Counted from the first letter of the stretch, positions 34,061-42,147 are shown. The stretch is DNA of 64,000 nt from an uncultured Planctomycetia bacterium (GCA_938003765.1 CALKYE010000166.1:124001-188000); one strand, 5' to 3'. The notes: generated by a model not told the origin, from the sequence alone. Program-made: numbers and translations.

Positions 34061-35172
34061 GTTTGATCGACAAGTTTCTGAGCCGCACCCGCCTGCGCGG
34101 CGCGAGGCAGCGCCTGGCGGACGACTCCAGCCCGCGCAACTACCTCGCGCTGGCGCAAGAACACGCCCGCTCCGGAGAGATGGTCGAGGTCCAGCGCGTC
34201 TGCGAAGAGGCGCTGGCGCTGCACCCTGGCCACGGCGAGCTCACACGCCTGCACGAACGCGCCCGCGCGCTCGTGAACGAGGAGCGCACGCGCTCGCTGA
34301 TGCGCGAGCTGCGCGAGGCCCCGCGCCCCGGACTGTTCCGCGAACTGGCCGAGCTGTTCCTCTCGATGGGGCGCGTCGAGCGCGCCGACGAGGTCGCGCT
34401 GGAGTGGTTCGAGCACTCCGGCGACGGCGCCGCGCAGCTCCTGCGAGCGCAGGCGCGCTTCCAGCGCTTCATGGTCGATCGCCGCCGCGAGGACGGACGG
34501 CTCGTGCTCGAGCTGTGCCAGGCCGCGGCCAAGCTGCTCGAGCGCGACGAACGTCCGCTGCGCCTCGAGCTGGAGCTCTACACCGCGATCGGCGCCTGGC
34601 GCGATGCGCGGCGCGTGGTCTCGCAGCTGCTCGAGCAGAGCCCGGGCGACAGCGTGCTGGAGTCGCGCTTCCGCGCGCTCAATGCGCTGGCCGACGCCGC
34701 GCCCAACGTCGACGCCGCGCTGCGCGAGGTCGAGCGTTCGGGCAAGCTCGCGAGCGAAGAGCGCGGCGCGCGTCGTTCGGCGGCGCCGGCGCGGTCGATT
34801 CGCCCGTTGCTCAAGGAACTGGCCAGCGGACCCGGCGTTCAGGCCGCGCTGTTCGAGCGCGGCGCCACGGCGCTCGTGCAAGGTCCGAAGGGCGCGACCG
34901 CGGAGCGCACGGCGCGCGCGGTGCGCGAGATCGTCGCCAAGAGCCGCTCGACGTCGCGTCGACTCGGCGCCGGCGCGCCGCAGTCGATCGAGCTCGAGGG
35001 CGAGTTCGGCAGCGTGCTGATCGCTCCCGACGACTCGGGCTCGGCGGCGCTGTGGACCACGCGCGCCACGATCACAGCGGCTCAACGCGCCGCGCTGTCC
35101 GACCTGGTCGGCGCAGGCGCCGAGGGCATCGACGAGAGCGAAGTCCAGAGCGCGCAGGAGGAAGCAGCGTGA
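34057..35172 (+). CDS. TPR protein with C-terminal Roadblock/LC7-like domain
   Basis: This 371-residue protein begins at a GTG inside the stop of the preceding gene. The first ~240 residues are TPR-like helical repeats, e.g. NYLALAQEHARSGEMVEVQRV and LFRELAELFLSMGRVERADEV. From about residue 248 to 345 the pattern changes to LLKELASGPGVQAALFERGATALVQG, then a helix (RTARAVREIVAKSRS), then IELEGEFGSVLIAP. That order of helix, GV-x-AAL-x-x-x-G strands, long helix, strand pair is the LC7 fold. LC7 proteins bind small GTPases and often act as GAPs. It overlaps the next gene by four bases. The LC7 assignment is by eye and needs profile confirmation. Confidence 0.55.
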   Translation: MSLIDKFLSRTRLRGARQRLADDSSPRNYLALAQEHARSGEMVEVQRVCEEALALHPGHGELTRLHERARALVNEERTRSLMRELREAPRPGLFRELAELFLSMGRVERADEVALEWFEHSGDGAAQLLRAQARFQRFMVDRRREDGRLVLELCQAAAKLLERDERPLRLELELYTAIGAWRDARRVVSQLLEQSPGDSVLESRFRALNALADAAPNVDAALREVERSGKLASEERGARRSAAPARSIRPLLKELASGPGVQAALFERGATALVQGPKGATAERTARAVREIVAKSRSTSRRLGAGAPQSIELEGEFGSVLIAPDDSGSAALWTTRATITAAQRAALSDLVGAGAEGIDESEVQSAQEEAA

Positions 35173-35663
35173 ACGAAGTGCTCGATCCCCTGATGCGCAT
35201 CCCCGGCGTGCGCTGCGTCATCCTCAGCACGCCCGACGGCGTTCCGATCGCGAGCGCGGGGAACGTCGGACTCGAGGGCGCGCCGGAAGCCGAACTCGAA
35301 ACCGGCCGCAACGCCGACGCGTTGTGCGGACTGGTGGCCGGCTGGCTCGCCGCGCTGGGCCCCTCGCTCGGACTGGTGGCCTGGGACCTGCCCGGGCGCA
35401 TCGTGCTGCGCTCATCGCGCGGCTCGTTCGTCGTGCGCCGCGGCCCCAACGCATTTCTGATCGCGCAACTCGAGACCGGCGCTCAGCCCGAGGACCTGCG
35501 TCTGCCGATGGAAGGTGCGTTGTCGCGCTTGCAGCGCGTCGCGCGTCGCCCCCGCAGCGTCGCGCCGCCTCCTGCTCTGCCCGCGCGCAACTCGCACACG
35601 GATCCGGCGTCGGAGAACGCCGACAACGACGTCCTTCCAATCGCCAACGACTTTTCCGGCTGA
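35169..35663 (+). CDS. Roadblock/LC7-domain protein
   Basis: This 164-residue protein starts VNEVLDPLMRIPGVRCVILSTPDGVPIASAG, the classical LC7 opening: helix, PGV-x-x-xx-L strand, then DG-x-x-I-A-S. An LCGLVAGWLAALG helix follows, then LVAWDLPGRIVLRS and FVVRRGPNAFLIAQL strands. The last ~45 residues are Pro/Ala/Arg-rich and disordered. Bacterial LC7 proteins such as MglB regulate MglA-type GTPases, as GAP or scaffold. The GTG start lies inside the stop of the previous gene (GTGA) and the MglA-type gene follows after six bases. Confidence 0.78.
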   Translation: MNEVLDPLMRIPGVRCVILSTPDGVPIASAGNVGLEGAPEAELETGRNADALCGLVAGWLAALGPSLGLVAWDLPGRIVLRSSRGSFVVRRGPNAFLIAQLETGAQPEDLRLPMEGALSRLQRVARRPRSVAPPPALPARNSHTDPASENADNDVLPIANDFSG

Positions 35664-35669
35664 AACCCC

Positions 35670-37067
35670 ATGGTCCAGATCAACTTCGCTCAGAAGCAGG
35701 TCAGCGCCAAGATCGTCTACTACGGGCCCGGTATGTCGGGCAAGACGACGAACTTGGAGGTGATCCACCAGCGCGCGCCCGAACAGAACAAGGGAGAGCT
35801 GACGAGCATCTCCACTGACGGCGACCGCACGCTGTTCTTCGACTTCATGCCGCTCGACCTCGGCACCGTGGCTGGAATGAAGACCTCGTTCCAGATCTAC
35901 ACGGTGCCCGGTCAGGTCTACTACAACTCGACGCGCAAGCTCGTGCTGCAGGGCGTCGACGGCGTCGTGTTCGTGGCGGACTCGTCCGCGGCGATGATGG
36001 AGGAGAACCTCGAGTCGCTGCGCAACCTCGAGGAGAACCTCAACGAGTACGGCAAGAGCCTCGCGAGCCTTCCGCACGTGATTCAGTTCAACAAGCGCGA
36101 CCTGCCCGATGCGATGAGCGTCGAGCAGCTCTCGCAGGCGCTGAACACGCACGGGGCGCCTTGCTTCGAAGCGATCGCCAACACCGGTCAGGGTGTGTTC
36201 CCCACGCTCAAGGCGCTGGCCGCCTGCGTGCTGGAGACGATCCACGCGAACTCCGGAGCTGCTCGTGGCAACTCCGCGCCTGCCGGCGCCGCGAAGCCGC
36301 AACCGATGCCGCAGGCGCCGCTGCCGCACGCCGCTCCGCGCCAGTCGCCTCTGGGCGTTGCTCAGCCGGCGCCCGCGCCGGTCGCGGCCGTCGCGCAACC
36401 CGCGGCGCACGCTCCCGCAGCGCGAGTGCAGCAACCTGCGGCGCCTCGTCCGCCGGTCGCGCCGCTGGGGCAGACCGGCTTCCGCACGCCGCCGCCGATT
36501 CCTGCGCCGAACGCCGGCTATGCGCCGCCGCAGCAGCCGCACGGTGCGATCCCGCTGAGCTCCACCGGTGTTCACCCCGGAGTTGCGCAGCCGATCTCGA
36601 TGCGCGCGCCGGCCGCCCCGGTGCAGCAGCCGATCGCGCACCAGCCCATGGCTCATCAGCAGATGGCGCAGCCCCAGGCCGCGCCGCAGCAGATGGCTGA
36701 CTACGGGCATGCTCACGCCGCAGCGCCGGTCGCTCCCGCGCAGCCGCAGTTCGACATGCAGCCCTACCCGGCCGAGCCGCAGGCGCACGCCGCGCCGGCG
36801 CCGACCGGCTCGCTGCACCTCGCAGGTCGCGCTGCTCAGCAGCCGCAGAGCACCGCGCCGAAGAACCTGCGCACGGGGCCGGTCCCCGCGCCGCTCGAGG
36901 GCACGCGGTTCCGGCCGCGCGCGAACGGTGCGCCCGCCGGGCCCCGACAGGAGGTGCGTCCGACGCCGGCGCGCGCCACGTCCAGCAAGCTCTTCGTCGC
37001 GGTGTTCGTGGTCGCCGGCGCGATCCTCGCCGCGGGCTTGGCGTACGTCGCCATGTCGTTCCTCTAA
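35670..37067 (+). CDS. MglA-type small GTPase with long linker and C-terminal membrane anchor
   Basis: This 465-residue protein has a full MglA-like Ras-family GTPase domain (about residues 1-195): P-loop GPGMSGKTT (19-27), the MglA-typical DRTLFFDFMPLDLG and YTVPGQVYYNSTRKLVLQGVDG, and the guanine-specific FNKRDLP. After it comes about 230 residues of low-complexity Pro-, Ala- and Gln-rich sequence, and finally a transmembrane helix (about 438-463, KLFVAVFVVAGAILAAGLAYVAMSFL) that ends the protein. Canonical MglA is about 195 residues and soluble, so this is a tail-anchored version. It lies between two LC7 genes, the probable regulators. MglA controls polarity or motility elsewhere; function here is unknown. 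Confidence 0.85.
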   Translation: MVQINFAQKQVSAKIVYYGPGMSGKTTNLEVIHQRAPEQNKGELTSISTDGDRTLFFDFMPLDLGTVAGMKTSFQIYTVPGQVYYNSTRKLVLQGVDGVVFVADSSAAMMEENLESLRNLEENLNEYGKSLASLPHVIQFNKRDLPDAMSVEQLSQALNTHGAPCFEAIANTGQGVFPTLKALAACVLETIHANSGAARGNSAPAGAAKPQPMPQAPLPHAAPRQSPLGVAQPAPAPVAAVAQPAAHAPAARVQQPAAPRPPVAPLGQTGFRTPPPIPAPNAGYAPPQQPHGAIPLSSTGVHPGVAQPISMRAPAAPVQQPIAHQPMAHQQMAQPQAAPQQMADYGHAHAAAPVAPAQPQFDMQPYPAEPQAHAAPAPTGSLHLAGRAAQQPQSTAPKNLRTGPVPAPLEGTRFRPRANGAPAGPRQEVRPTPARATSSKLFVAVFVVAGAILAAGLAYVAMSFL

Positions 37068-37108
37068 GCCCGCCGAACCACCACCGCTCGGTCCACCCGA
37101 ACCCAACC

Positions 37109-37612
37109 ATGGCACGCGACCAAGACCTGCGTCAGAACCGTCTGGTGTTCTATGCCCGCGACGTGGAGCGCCTCGACGGGGAACTCGACGCCTTCCTCGA
37201 GTTGTCCAACGCCCGCAGCGCGCTCCTCATCGACAAGGAGGGTCACCTGGTGACCCGCCGAGGCGAGCCGATCCAAGCCGGATCGGTCGAGTCGATCGCG
37301 GCGCTGGTCGCCGGCTCCTTCGCGGCCACCCGCGAGATGGCGCGCCTCCTCGGTGAGCAGGAGTTCACGAGCCTGTTCCACCAGGGACAGCGGGACTCGA
37401 TCCAGCTCCAATTGATCGGCGACCGCACCCTGCTCGCGATCGTCTTCGACGAGCGGACGAATCTGGGTCTGGTGCGCTTCTACGCCCAGGAAGCCGTGCG
37501 GAACGTCGAGCGGATCCTGACGGAGCTCGCCGACGGCCGGGGCGAGGGCGCGGAGCAGCTCTCCGAGCACTTCGGCGCCGACGCCGCCGCGGCGCTGGAC
37601 AAGATCCTCTGA
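37109..37612 (+). CDS. Roadblock/LC7-domain protein (MglB-like)
   Basis: This 167-residue protein has an N-terminal helix (RLVFYARDVERLDGELDAFLEL), then NARSALLIDKEGHLVTRRGE, the long helix SVESIAALVAGSFAATREMARLL, and strands SIQLQLIGDRTLLAIVFD and LGLVRFYAQEAVRN. This is the MglB-like LC7 architecture, length typical. The gene follows the tail-anchored MglA gene by 41 bases and is the last of the set. MglB acts as GAP for MglA in Myxococcus and Thermus, so this protein is the best candidate GAP. Downstream, 190 bases later, the ribosomal gene rpmB starts. Confidence 0.82.
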   Translation: MARDQDLRQNRLVFYARDVERLDGELDAFLELSNARSALLIDKEGHLVTRRGEPIQAGSVESIAALVAGSFAATREMARLLGEQEFTSLFHQGQRDSIQLQLIGDRTLLAIVFDERTNLGLVRFYAQEAVRNVERILTELADGRGEGAEQLSEHFGADAAAALDKIL

Positions 37613-37703
37613 GCCTTCGGACGCCCCGCGGGCCTTGGCGCCGACGGGAGCGACCGCTAACCTCTTCGGCCCTCGTGGACGTCCCAGCGGCGTCGACGGG
37701 GGC

Positions 37704-37720
37704 CGGACCGCTTCGGTCCG
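37704..37720 (+). other. Short perfect hairpin in the rpmB leader region
   Basis: CGGACCG and CGGTCCG form a seven-base stem with a three-base loop, 84 bases upstream of the rpmB ATG. It may be part of an untranslated leader or end the upstream transcript. Nothing else marks its role. Confidence 0.3.
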
Positions 37721-37803
37721 ATGTCCGACGGCGGCCTCGGCGCGAGCGAGAACGCCCCCCGTCGGGCCCAGTGTTCGACTCAGGATCCCTTCGGAGAAGC
37801 GTG

Positions 37804-38052
37804 ATGGCTCGTGTCTGTGAGTACTGCGACAAGCGAACCGAGAGCGGCGCCCAACTGGCGCGGCGCGGCCTGCCCAAGAAGAAGGGCGGCATCGGTTTGC
37901 GCATCACCGGTCACACGCTGCGCAAGTTCAAGTCGAACATCCAACGCGTGGCCGCGGTCATCGACGGACAGGTCACGCGCGTCAAGATCTGCACCCGCTG
38001 CTTGAAGGCCGGCAAGGTCACCAAGCCGCGCAACATCAAGGCCAGCGCCTGA
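37804..38052 (+). CDS. rpmB: 50S ribosomal protein L28, zinc-ribbon type
   Basis: This 82-residue protein has two CxxC pairs, CEYC near the N-terminus and CTRC near the C-terminus, which mark the zinc-binding version of L28. The central RKFKSNIQRVAAVIDGQVTRVKICTRCLKAGKV matches the L28 core. L28 is part of the large ribosomal subunit. A GTG directly before the ATG (GTGATG) is an alternative start. A strong hairpin follows the stop codon. It sits between the LC7 gene and a tiny Lys-rich gene. Confidence 0.9.
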   Translation: MARVCEYCDKRTESGAQLARRGLPKKKGGIGLRITGHTLRKFKSNIQRVAAVIDGQVTRVKICTRCLKAGKVTKPRNIKASA

Positions 38053-38424
38053 GACGTTCCGGCGCGACGGCCTTCGAGGCCGGTCGCGCCGATGCAGACT
38101 TCGAGCGAGCGCCGGTGAGTTCCACCGGCCCCGCGTGGGCTCGTCGAAGCGCTTCAGGTCCGAGTTGATCGGCCAACTGCGCGCTGCGTTCCTTCTCGCA
38201 GGCGCACCCGCGGATGATGCGAGCCACAGCCGAGCGCCGCGTCTCGCGAACACGCTTCGAGCAACGATCGCGCTCGTTGCTGCGATGCTCCCGCCCACAA
38301 AAAAACGGGAAGGCGGGAAAGTTCTGCTCCACTCTCGCCGATGGACACGGGCGATGTCGTGAGTGAGTGCGCCTCTTGCGGCGCGTTCCTCCTCACAACC
38401 CCCTTCCTGACCAAGGAGCAACAC
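38053..38424. other. Gap between rpmB and the Lys-rich peptide gene
   Basis: This 372-base stretch holds the rpmB hairpin near its start and an A-run (38297-38304) within CCCGCC...GGCGGG near its middle, which would favour DNA bending or an upstream promoter element. I see no gene I can support; short open frames on both strands have no initiation signal. Confidence 0.4.
38061..38090 (+). terminator. Hairpin after rpmB
   Basis: GGCGCGACGGCC pairs with GGCCGGTCGCGCC (12 pairs with one bulged G) around a five-base loop, starting nine bases after the stop. There is no T-run. Confidence 0.5.
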
Positions 38425-38490
38425 ATGGCTAAGAAGAAGGCTAAGAAGAAGGCAACGAAGAAGGCCGGCGCGCGCAAGAAGAAGGCGTAG
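38425..38490 (+). CDS. 21-residue lysine-rich basic peptide
   Basis: The frame ATG to TAG encodes MAKKKAKKKATKKAGARKKKA, with 12 of 21 residues basic. An excellent ribosome-binding site, AAGGAG, lies six bases upstream of the ATG, which is rare in this window. The composition is that of a histone H1 or HU C-terminal tail. The true HU gene starts 143 bases downstream, so this looks like a detached tail or a stand-alone nucleic-acid-compacting peptide; the two could act together on DNA. It is too short to be caught by standard gene calling. The initiation signal makes it more likely real than chance. Confidence 0.6.
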   Translation: MAKKKAKKKATKKAGARKKKA

Positions 38491-38632
38491 TGACCTGTGA
38501 CTCGCCCTCGACGACGGGCGTCGTGTGCCAAGGCACTCGCGCTCCGAGTCAGGTGAGTCTGGTCGAAGTCTTCTCTGCCGACGCCTCGGGGCCGTTCGCT
38601 ACTGCGGACACCATCCCCGGGCCCGCCTCGCG

Positions 38633-38911
38633 GTGAACAAGAGTCAGTTGATCGATCGCGTAGCGAGTGAGTTGCGCACTTCGCGTCTCGCCGCCTCGCA
38701 CTTGGTCGATGTGGTCCTCGAGAGTGTCTCGAAGGGCCTTCGCGAGGATGGAAGCGTGACCATCGCCGGATTCGGAACGTTCGAGGTCAAGGACCGCAAG
38801 GCCCGCCTCGGTCGGAACCCCTATACCGGCGAAACGATTCGGATCGAGGCTGGACGGCGCGTTGGGTTTCGCATGGGCAAAGCCCTGCGCAACGCGATGA
38901 GCGCCGACTGA
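38633..38911 (+). CDS. hup: HU-family DNA-binding protein
   Basis: This 92-residue protein has the HU/IHF pattern: NKSQLIDRVA near the start, then GSVTIAGFGTFEVKDRKARLGRNPYTGETIRIEA, and FRMGKALRNAMS at the end. The family consensus GFGxFxxxxRxxRxGRNPxTGExI is fully present, including the proline that intercalates DNA. HU bends and compacts the chromosome. A GTG at 38633 is the only start that gives the family N-terminus (V/M-NKSQLI). It is followed by a long hairpin terminator that faces convergent metG. Confidence 0.92.
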   Translation: MNKSQLIDRVASELRTSRLAASHLVDVVLESVSKGLREDGSVTIAGFGTFEVKDRKARLGRNPYTGETIRIEAGRRVGFRMGKALRNAMSAD

Positions 38912-38946
38912 CAGACTCGAACGCCTTCGCCAGCGCTTTCGCTCAT

Positions 38947-38980
38947 CGGCCGGTTCCGCACCCGCGGGGCCGGCCGCTTT
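38947..38980 (+). terminator. Strong intrinsic terminator after HU
   Basis: A 13-pair stem (CGGCCGGTTCCGC with GCGGGGCCGGCCG, two T-G wobbles) with a four-base loop is followed by CTTT. It lies between the convergent HU and metG genes and could serve both strands. Confidence 0.7.
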
Positions 38981-39050
38981 CGTAGGTTCCCGGAATCGTC
39001 GAGGCGCGGCGTTCTCGCTCCGGCGGGCGCCGAAGCGCGCCAGCGAACGA

Positions 39051-40757
39051 TCAGTGCTTCTTGCGCGCTTCCAGCGCGGCGATCTCGCCCGCGATGGTCG
39101 CGTCGTCGAGCTTGGGGAACAGGCCCGCGACCTGCCCCAGTCGGGCGCCCGCTAGTCCGCGACGCCACGCGCCCGCGGTGGGGAGGGTGGGCCATTCGGA
39201 GTCGGGCTGGCCGTCCTGTCCGAGCATCGCCCACGTCGCGCGGGCCTTGTGCGGCATGAACGGAGTCATCCAGCGCGCGAGGTACGCGATCCACTCGGCG
39301 CAGGTGTTCAACACCGCGGCGGCCTTCGCCGGATCGGACTTCTGCAGGCTCCAGGGCGCGAGCTTGTCGACGAACACGTTGGCGACGCGCGCGTTCTCGA
39401 TCAGTTGTTCGCAGGCGCGACGGAACTTGAAGGCTCGAATCGATTCAGCGGGATCGCTGAAGGCGCCGCACTCCGAGAGCAGCACGCGGTCGAGTTCCGC
39501 CTCGAACTGCGCCGCGCAAGTCGGGATCGACCCGCCGTAGTGCTTGTCGACGAAGCGCAGGACGCGCGTGATCAAGTTGCCGATCGTGTCGGCGAGCTGC
39601 GTGTTGACGCAGCTCTGGAAGTCTTTCCAGCTCCACTCGCTGTCCTTGGTCTCGGGCGAGCTCGACAGCAGGTAGAAGCGCGCCGACTCGGCGTCGTAGC
39701 GTTCGAAGAACTCGTTGAGCGGGATGTACCAGCCCTGCGAGGTCGAGAACTTGCCGCCCTCGAGGTTGTAGAACTCGTTCGCGGGCACTTGCCAGGGCAA
39801 CACGTAGCCCTCGCGCACGCCGTGCAGCATCGCGGGGAACACCACGCAGTGGAACGGGATGTTGTCCTTGCCGATGAAGTGCACCAGGCGCGTGTCGGGC
39901 GACTGCCACCAGCGCCGCCACTCGTCGGGTCGGCCCAGTCGCGCGGCCCACTCCTGCGTGAACGACACGTAGCCGATCGGCGCGTCGAACCACACGTACA
40001 GCACCTTGCCCGCGATCTCGCCCTGCGTGTCGGACGGAAGCGGCACGCCCCACTGCATGTCGCGCGTGATCGGGCGCGGCTCGATCTCCGCGAGTTGGTT
40101 CGCCACGAACGCGCCGACGTTGGCCTTCCACTCGTGCTCGCGCGCCCACTGCGCCAGGTGCTCGTCGCGCAGCTTGGGAAGATCGAGGTGCCAGTGGTTC
40201 GTGGTGCGCTTGATGGGGCGGTTGCCGCACACCTTGCACACCGGGTCGGTGAACTCCAGCGGATCGATCCAGCGCGCGCAACGCGGGCACTCGTCGCCGC
40301 GCGCCTGCTCGTACCCGCACGACGGACAGGTCCCCGTGACGTAACGGTCCGCGAGGAACTTGGCGTCGTGCTCGCAGTACAGCTGCTCGCCCGAGCGCTG
40401 CTGCAAATAGCCGTTGCGGTCGAGTCGGCGGAAGAACTCCTGCGCCAGCGGTGCGTGCTGCGGACACACGCTGGTGCCCGACCAGATGTCGAACTCCAGG
40501 TGCAGCGCGTCGAAGGTGGACTTGATCACGGCGCGCCAGCGCGCGACGTAGTCCGCGTAGGGCGTTCCCTCGCTCTCAGCGCCGATCGTGATCGCCACGC
40601 CGTGCTCGTCCGTGCCGCACACGAACAGCACTTCCTCGCCCTGCATGCGAAGCGTGCGCGTGTAGACGTCCGCGGGGAGGTAGGCCCCGACGACGTGGCC
40701 GAAGTGGATCGGCCCGTTCGCGTACGGGAGCGCGCTGGTGACGAGGTATCGAGTCAA
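39051..40757 (-). CDS. metG: Methionyl-tRNA synthetase
   Basis: This 568-residue class Ia synthetase opens TRYLVTSALPYANGPIHFGHVVGAYLPADVY, with the HIGH-type motif HFGH. It has a four-cysteine zinc knuckle (CPSCGYEQARGDECPRCARW, with a second CKVC), the FVCGTDEHG substrate site and a KMSKS-type loop that reads KFSTS. The C-terminal EMAP/tRNA-binding domain is absent, as in short MetG forms. The TTG at 40757 puts the family start next to TRYLVTS; an upstream ATG at 40835 would add 26 unrelated residues and overlap the gcdH promoter. A TAGAAT box (40798-40803, minus strand) supports the TTG start. Confidence 0.9.
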   Translation of the reverse strand: MTRYLVTSALPYANGPIHFGHVVGAYLPADVYTRTLRMQGEEVLFVCGTDEHGVAITIGAESEGTPYADYVARWRAVIKSTFDALHLEFDIWSGTSVCPQHAPLAQEFFRRLDRNGYLQQRSGEQLYCEHDAKFLADRYVTGTCPSCGYEQARGDECPRCARWIDPLEFTDPVCKVCGNRPIKRTTNHWHLDLPKLRDEHLAQWAREHEWKANVGAFVANQLAEIEPRPITRDMQWGVPLPSDTQGEIAGKVLYVWFDAPIGYVSFTQEWAARLGRPDEWRRWWQSPDTRLVHFIGKDNIPFHCVVFPAMLHGVREGYVLPWQVPANEFYNLEGGKFSTSQGWYIPLNEFFERYDAESARFYLLSSSPETKDSEWSWKDFQSCVNTQLADTIGNLITRVLRFVDKHYGGSIPTCAAQFEAELDRVLLSECGAFSDPAESIRAFKFRRACEQLIENARVANVFVDKLAPWSLQKSDPAKAAAVLNTCAEWIAYLARWMTPFMPHKARATWAMLGQDGQPDSEWPTLPTAGAWRRGLAGARLGQVAGLFPKLDDATIAGEIAALEARKKH

Positions 40758-40797
40758 TCTCCGAGTCCTTGGGGCCCTGGTTGGAGCGGGCGCGCCG

Positions 40798-40803
40798 ATT
40801 CTA
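40798..40803 (-). promoter_or_regulatory. Possible -10 box for metG
   Basis: On the minus strand TAGAAT (five of six to TATAAT) would start transcription about 34 bases before the chosen metG TTG. The -35 region 16-17 bases up is weak (TGAATG). Confidence 0.35.
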
Positions 40804-40821
40804 GGGAGCGTCTCAGTCGCA

Positions 40822-40851
40822 TTCACCGCGTGCAACCATGCTCGCTACAAT
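40822..40851 (+). promoter_or_regulatory. Sigma-70-type promoter for the acyl-CoA dehydrogenase gene
   Basis: TTCACC (40822-40827) and TACAAT (40846-40851) are 18 bases apart. The -10 box matches five of six. The gene starts 82 bases downstream. Confidence 0.5.
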
Positions 40852-40932
40852 CCTCCGCTGCTTTCGTCCCAGCGCGCCTCGCGCGATTCGCCCTTCGCTC
40901 CCCATCAACGCAAAGTCACTGCGCACCACTCC

Positions 40933-42111
40933 ATGGGCTCCTTCGCCAACTTCCGCCAGCTCGACTACTTCCAACTCGACGACCAGTTCTCGGAAGACGA
41001 GCTGATGGTGCGCGACACGGTGCGCTCGTGGGTGACCGAGCGCTTCCTGCCGGGCGTGATGGAGCACTTCGAGAACGGCACGTTCCCGATGGAGCTGGTT
41101 CCCGAGCTGGCCGAGCTGGGCGTGTTCGGGCCGACGACTCCGACCGAGTACGGCGGCGCCGGGCTCAACAACGTCGCGTACGGCTTGATCTGCCAGGAGC
41201 TCGAGCGCGGCGACAGCGGTCTGCGCTCGTTCGTCTCGGTGCAGGGCTCGCTGGTGATGTTCCCGATCCTCGCCTACGGCTCCGAGGAGCAGAAGCGCCG
41301 CTGGTTGCCGCTGCTCGCCTCCGGCAAGGCCATCGGTTGCTTCGGACTCACGGAGCCCGACTTCGGTTCGAACCCCGGCGGCATGCTGACCACCGCCGTC
41401 AAGAAGGGTGACGAGTGGGTGCTCAACGGCCGCAAGATGTGGATCACCAACGGCACGGTCAGCGACGTGGCCGTCGTGTGGGCGCGCGCGAGCGACGGGA
41501 TCCGCGGCTTCCTCGTCGAGAAGGGCACGCCGGGCTTCAGCGCGCCCGAGCAGAAGCACAAGTTCAGCCTGCGCGCGTCGATCACGAGCGAGCTCGTGCT
41601 CCAGGACGTCGTCGTCAAGGACAGCGCGCGCCTGCCCGAAGGCAACGGACTGAAGGCGCCGCTCGGCTGCCTCACGCAGGCGCGCTACGGCATCGCCTGG
41701 GGCGGACTCGGCGCGGCCTACGCCTGCTTCGACGAAGCGCTGCAGTACACCAAGTCGCGCATCGTGTTCGACAAGCCGGTCGCGGCTTACCAGATCCCTC
41801 AGAAGAAGCTCGCCGACATGGCGACGCAGATCACGATGGGGCAGATGCTCGCGCTGCGCCTCGGTCGTCTGAAGGACTCCGGCAAGCTCACGCCCGCGCA
41901 CGTCTCGATGGCCAAGCGCAACAACGTCGCGATGTCGCTCGACGTGGCGCGCGTGTGCCGCGACATGCTCGGCGCGAACGGCATCAGCCTCGAGTACCAG
42001 GTCGGACGCCACCTGTGCAATCTCGAGAGCGTGATCACCTACGAGGGCACGCACGACATCCACACGCTCGCCGTCGGCCAGGAGCTGACCGGCATCGCCG
42101 CGTTCCGTTGA
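40933..42111 (+). CDS. gcdH: Glutaryl-CoA dehydrogenase-like acyl-CoA dehydrogenase
   Basis: This 392-residue flavoprotein has the acyl-CoA dehydrogenase signatures CFGLTEPDFGSNPGGM, KMWITNG and the late region with the catalytic base in VITYEGTHDIHTLAVGQELTGIAAF. The C-terminal EGTHDIH...GxxxTGIxAF block is characteristic of glutaryl-CoA dehydrogenases, which oxidise and decarboxylate glutaryl-CoA to crotonyl-CoA in lysine and tryptophan breakdown. Distinction from other acyl-CoA dehydrogenases rests on this block and on length. The ATG at 40933 lies 82 bases after a good promoter. It is divergent from metG. Confidence 0.8.
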   Translation: MGSFANFRQLDYFQLDDQFSEDELMVRDTVRSWVTERFLPGVMEHFENGTFPMELVPELAELGVFGPTTPTEYGGAGLNNVAYGLICQELERGDSGLRSFVSVQGSLVMFPILAYGSEEQKRRWLPLLASGKAIGCFGLTEPDFGSNPGGMLTTAVKKGDEWVLNGRKMWITNGTVSDVAVVWARASDGIRGFLVEKGTPGFSAPEQKHKFSLRASITSELVLQDVVVKDSARLPEGNGLKAPLGCLTQARYGIAWGGLGAAYACFDEALQYTKSRIVFDKPVAAYQIPQKKLADMATQITMGQMLALRLGRLKDSGKLTPAHVSMAKRNNVAMSLDVARVCRDMLGANGISLEYQVGRHLCNLESVITYEGTHDIHTLAVGQELTGIAAFR

Positions 42112-42147
42112 GCAGTGGCTGCGCCTCTCCGCGCGAGTGAGACGAGC

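Noticed and set aside
38135..38362. Possible 75-codon plus-strand gene between rpmB and the Lys-rich peptide
   Set aside because: No ribosome-binding site, no recognisable domain, and composition like translated intergenic DNA.
40758..40835. Extended N-terminus of MetG from an ATG at 40835
   Set aside because: The extra 26 residues have no similarity to MetG and would overlap both the gcdH promoter and the metG -10 box.
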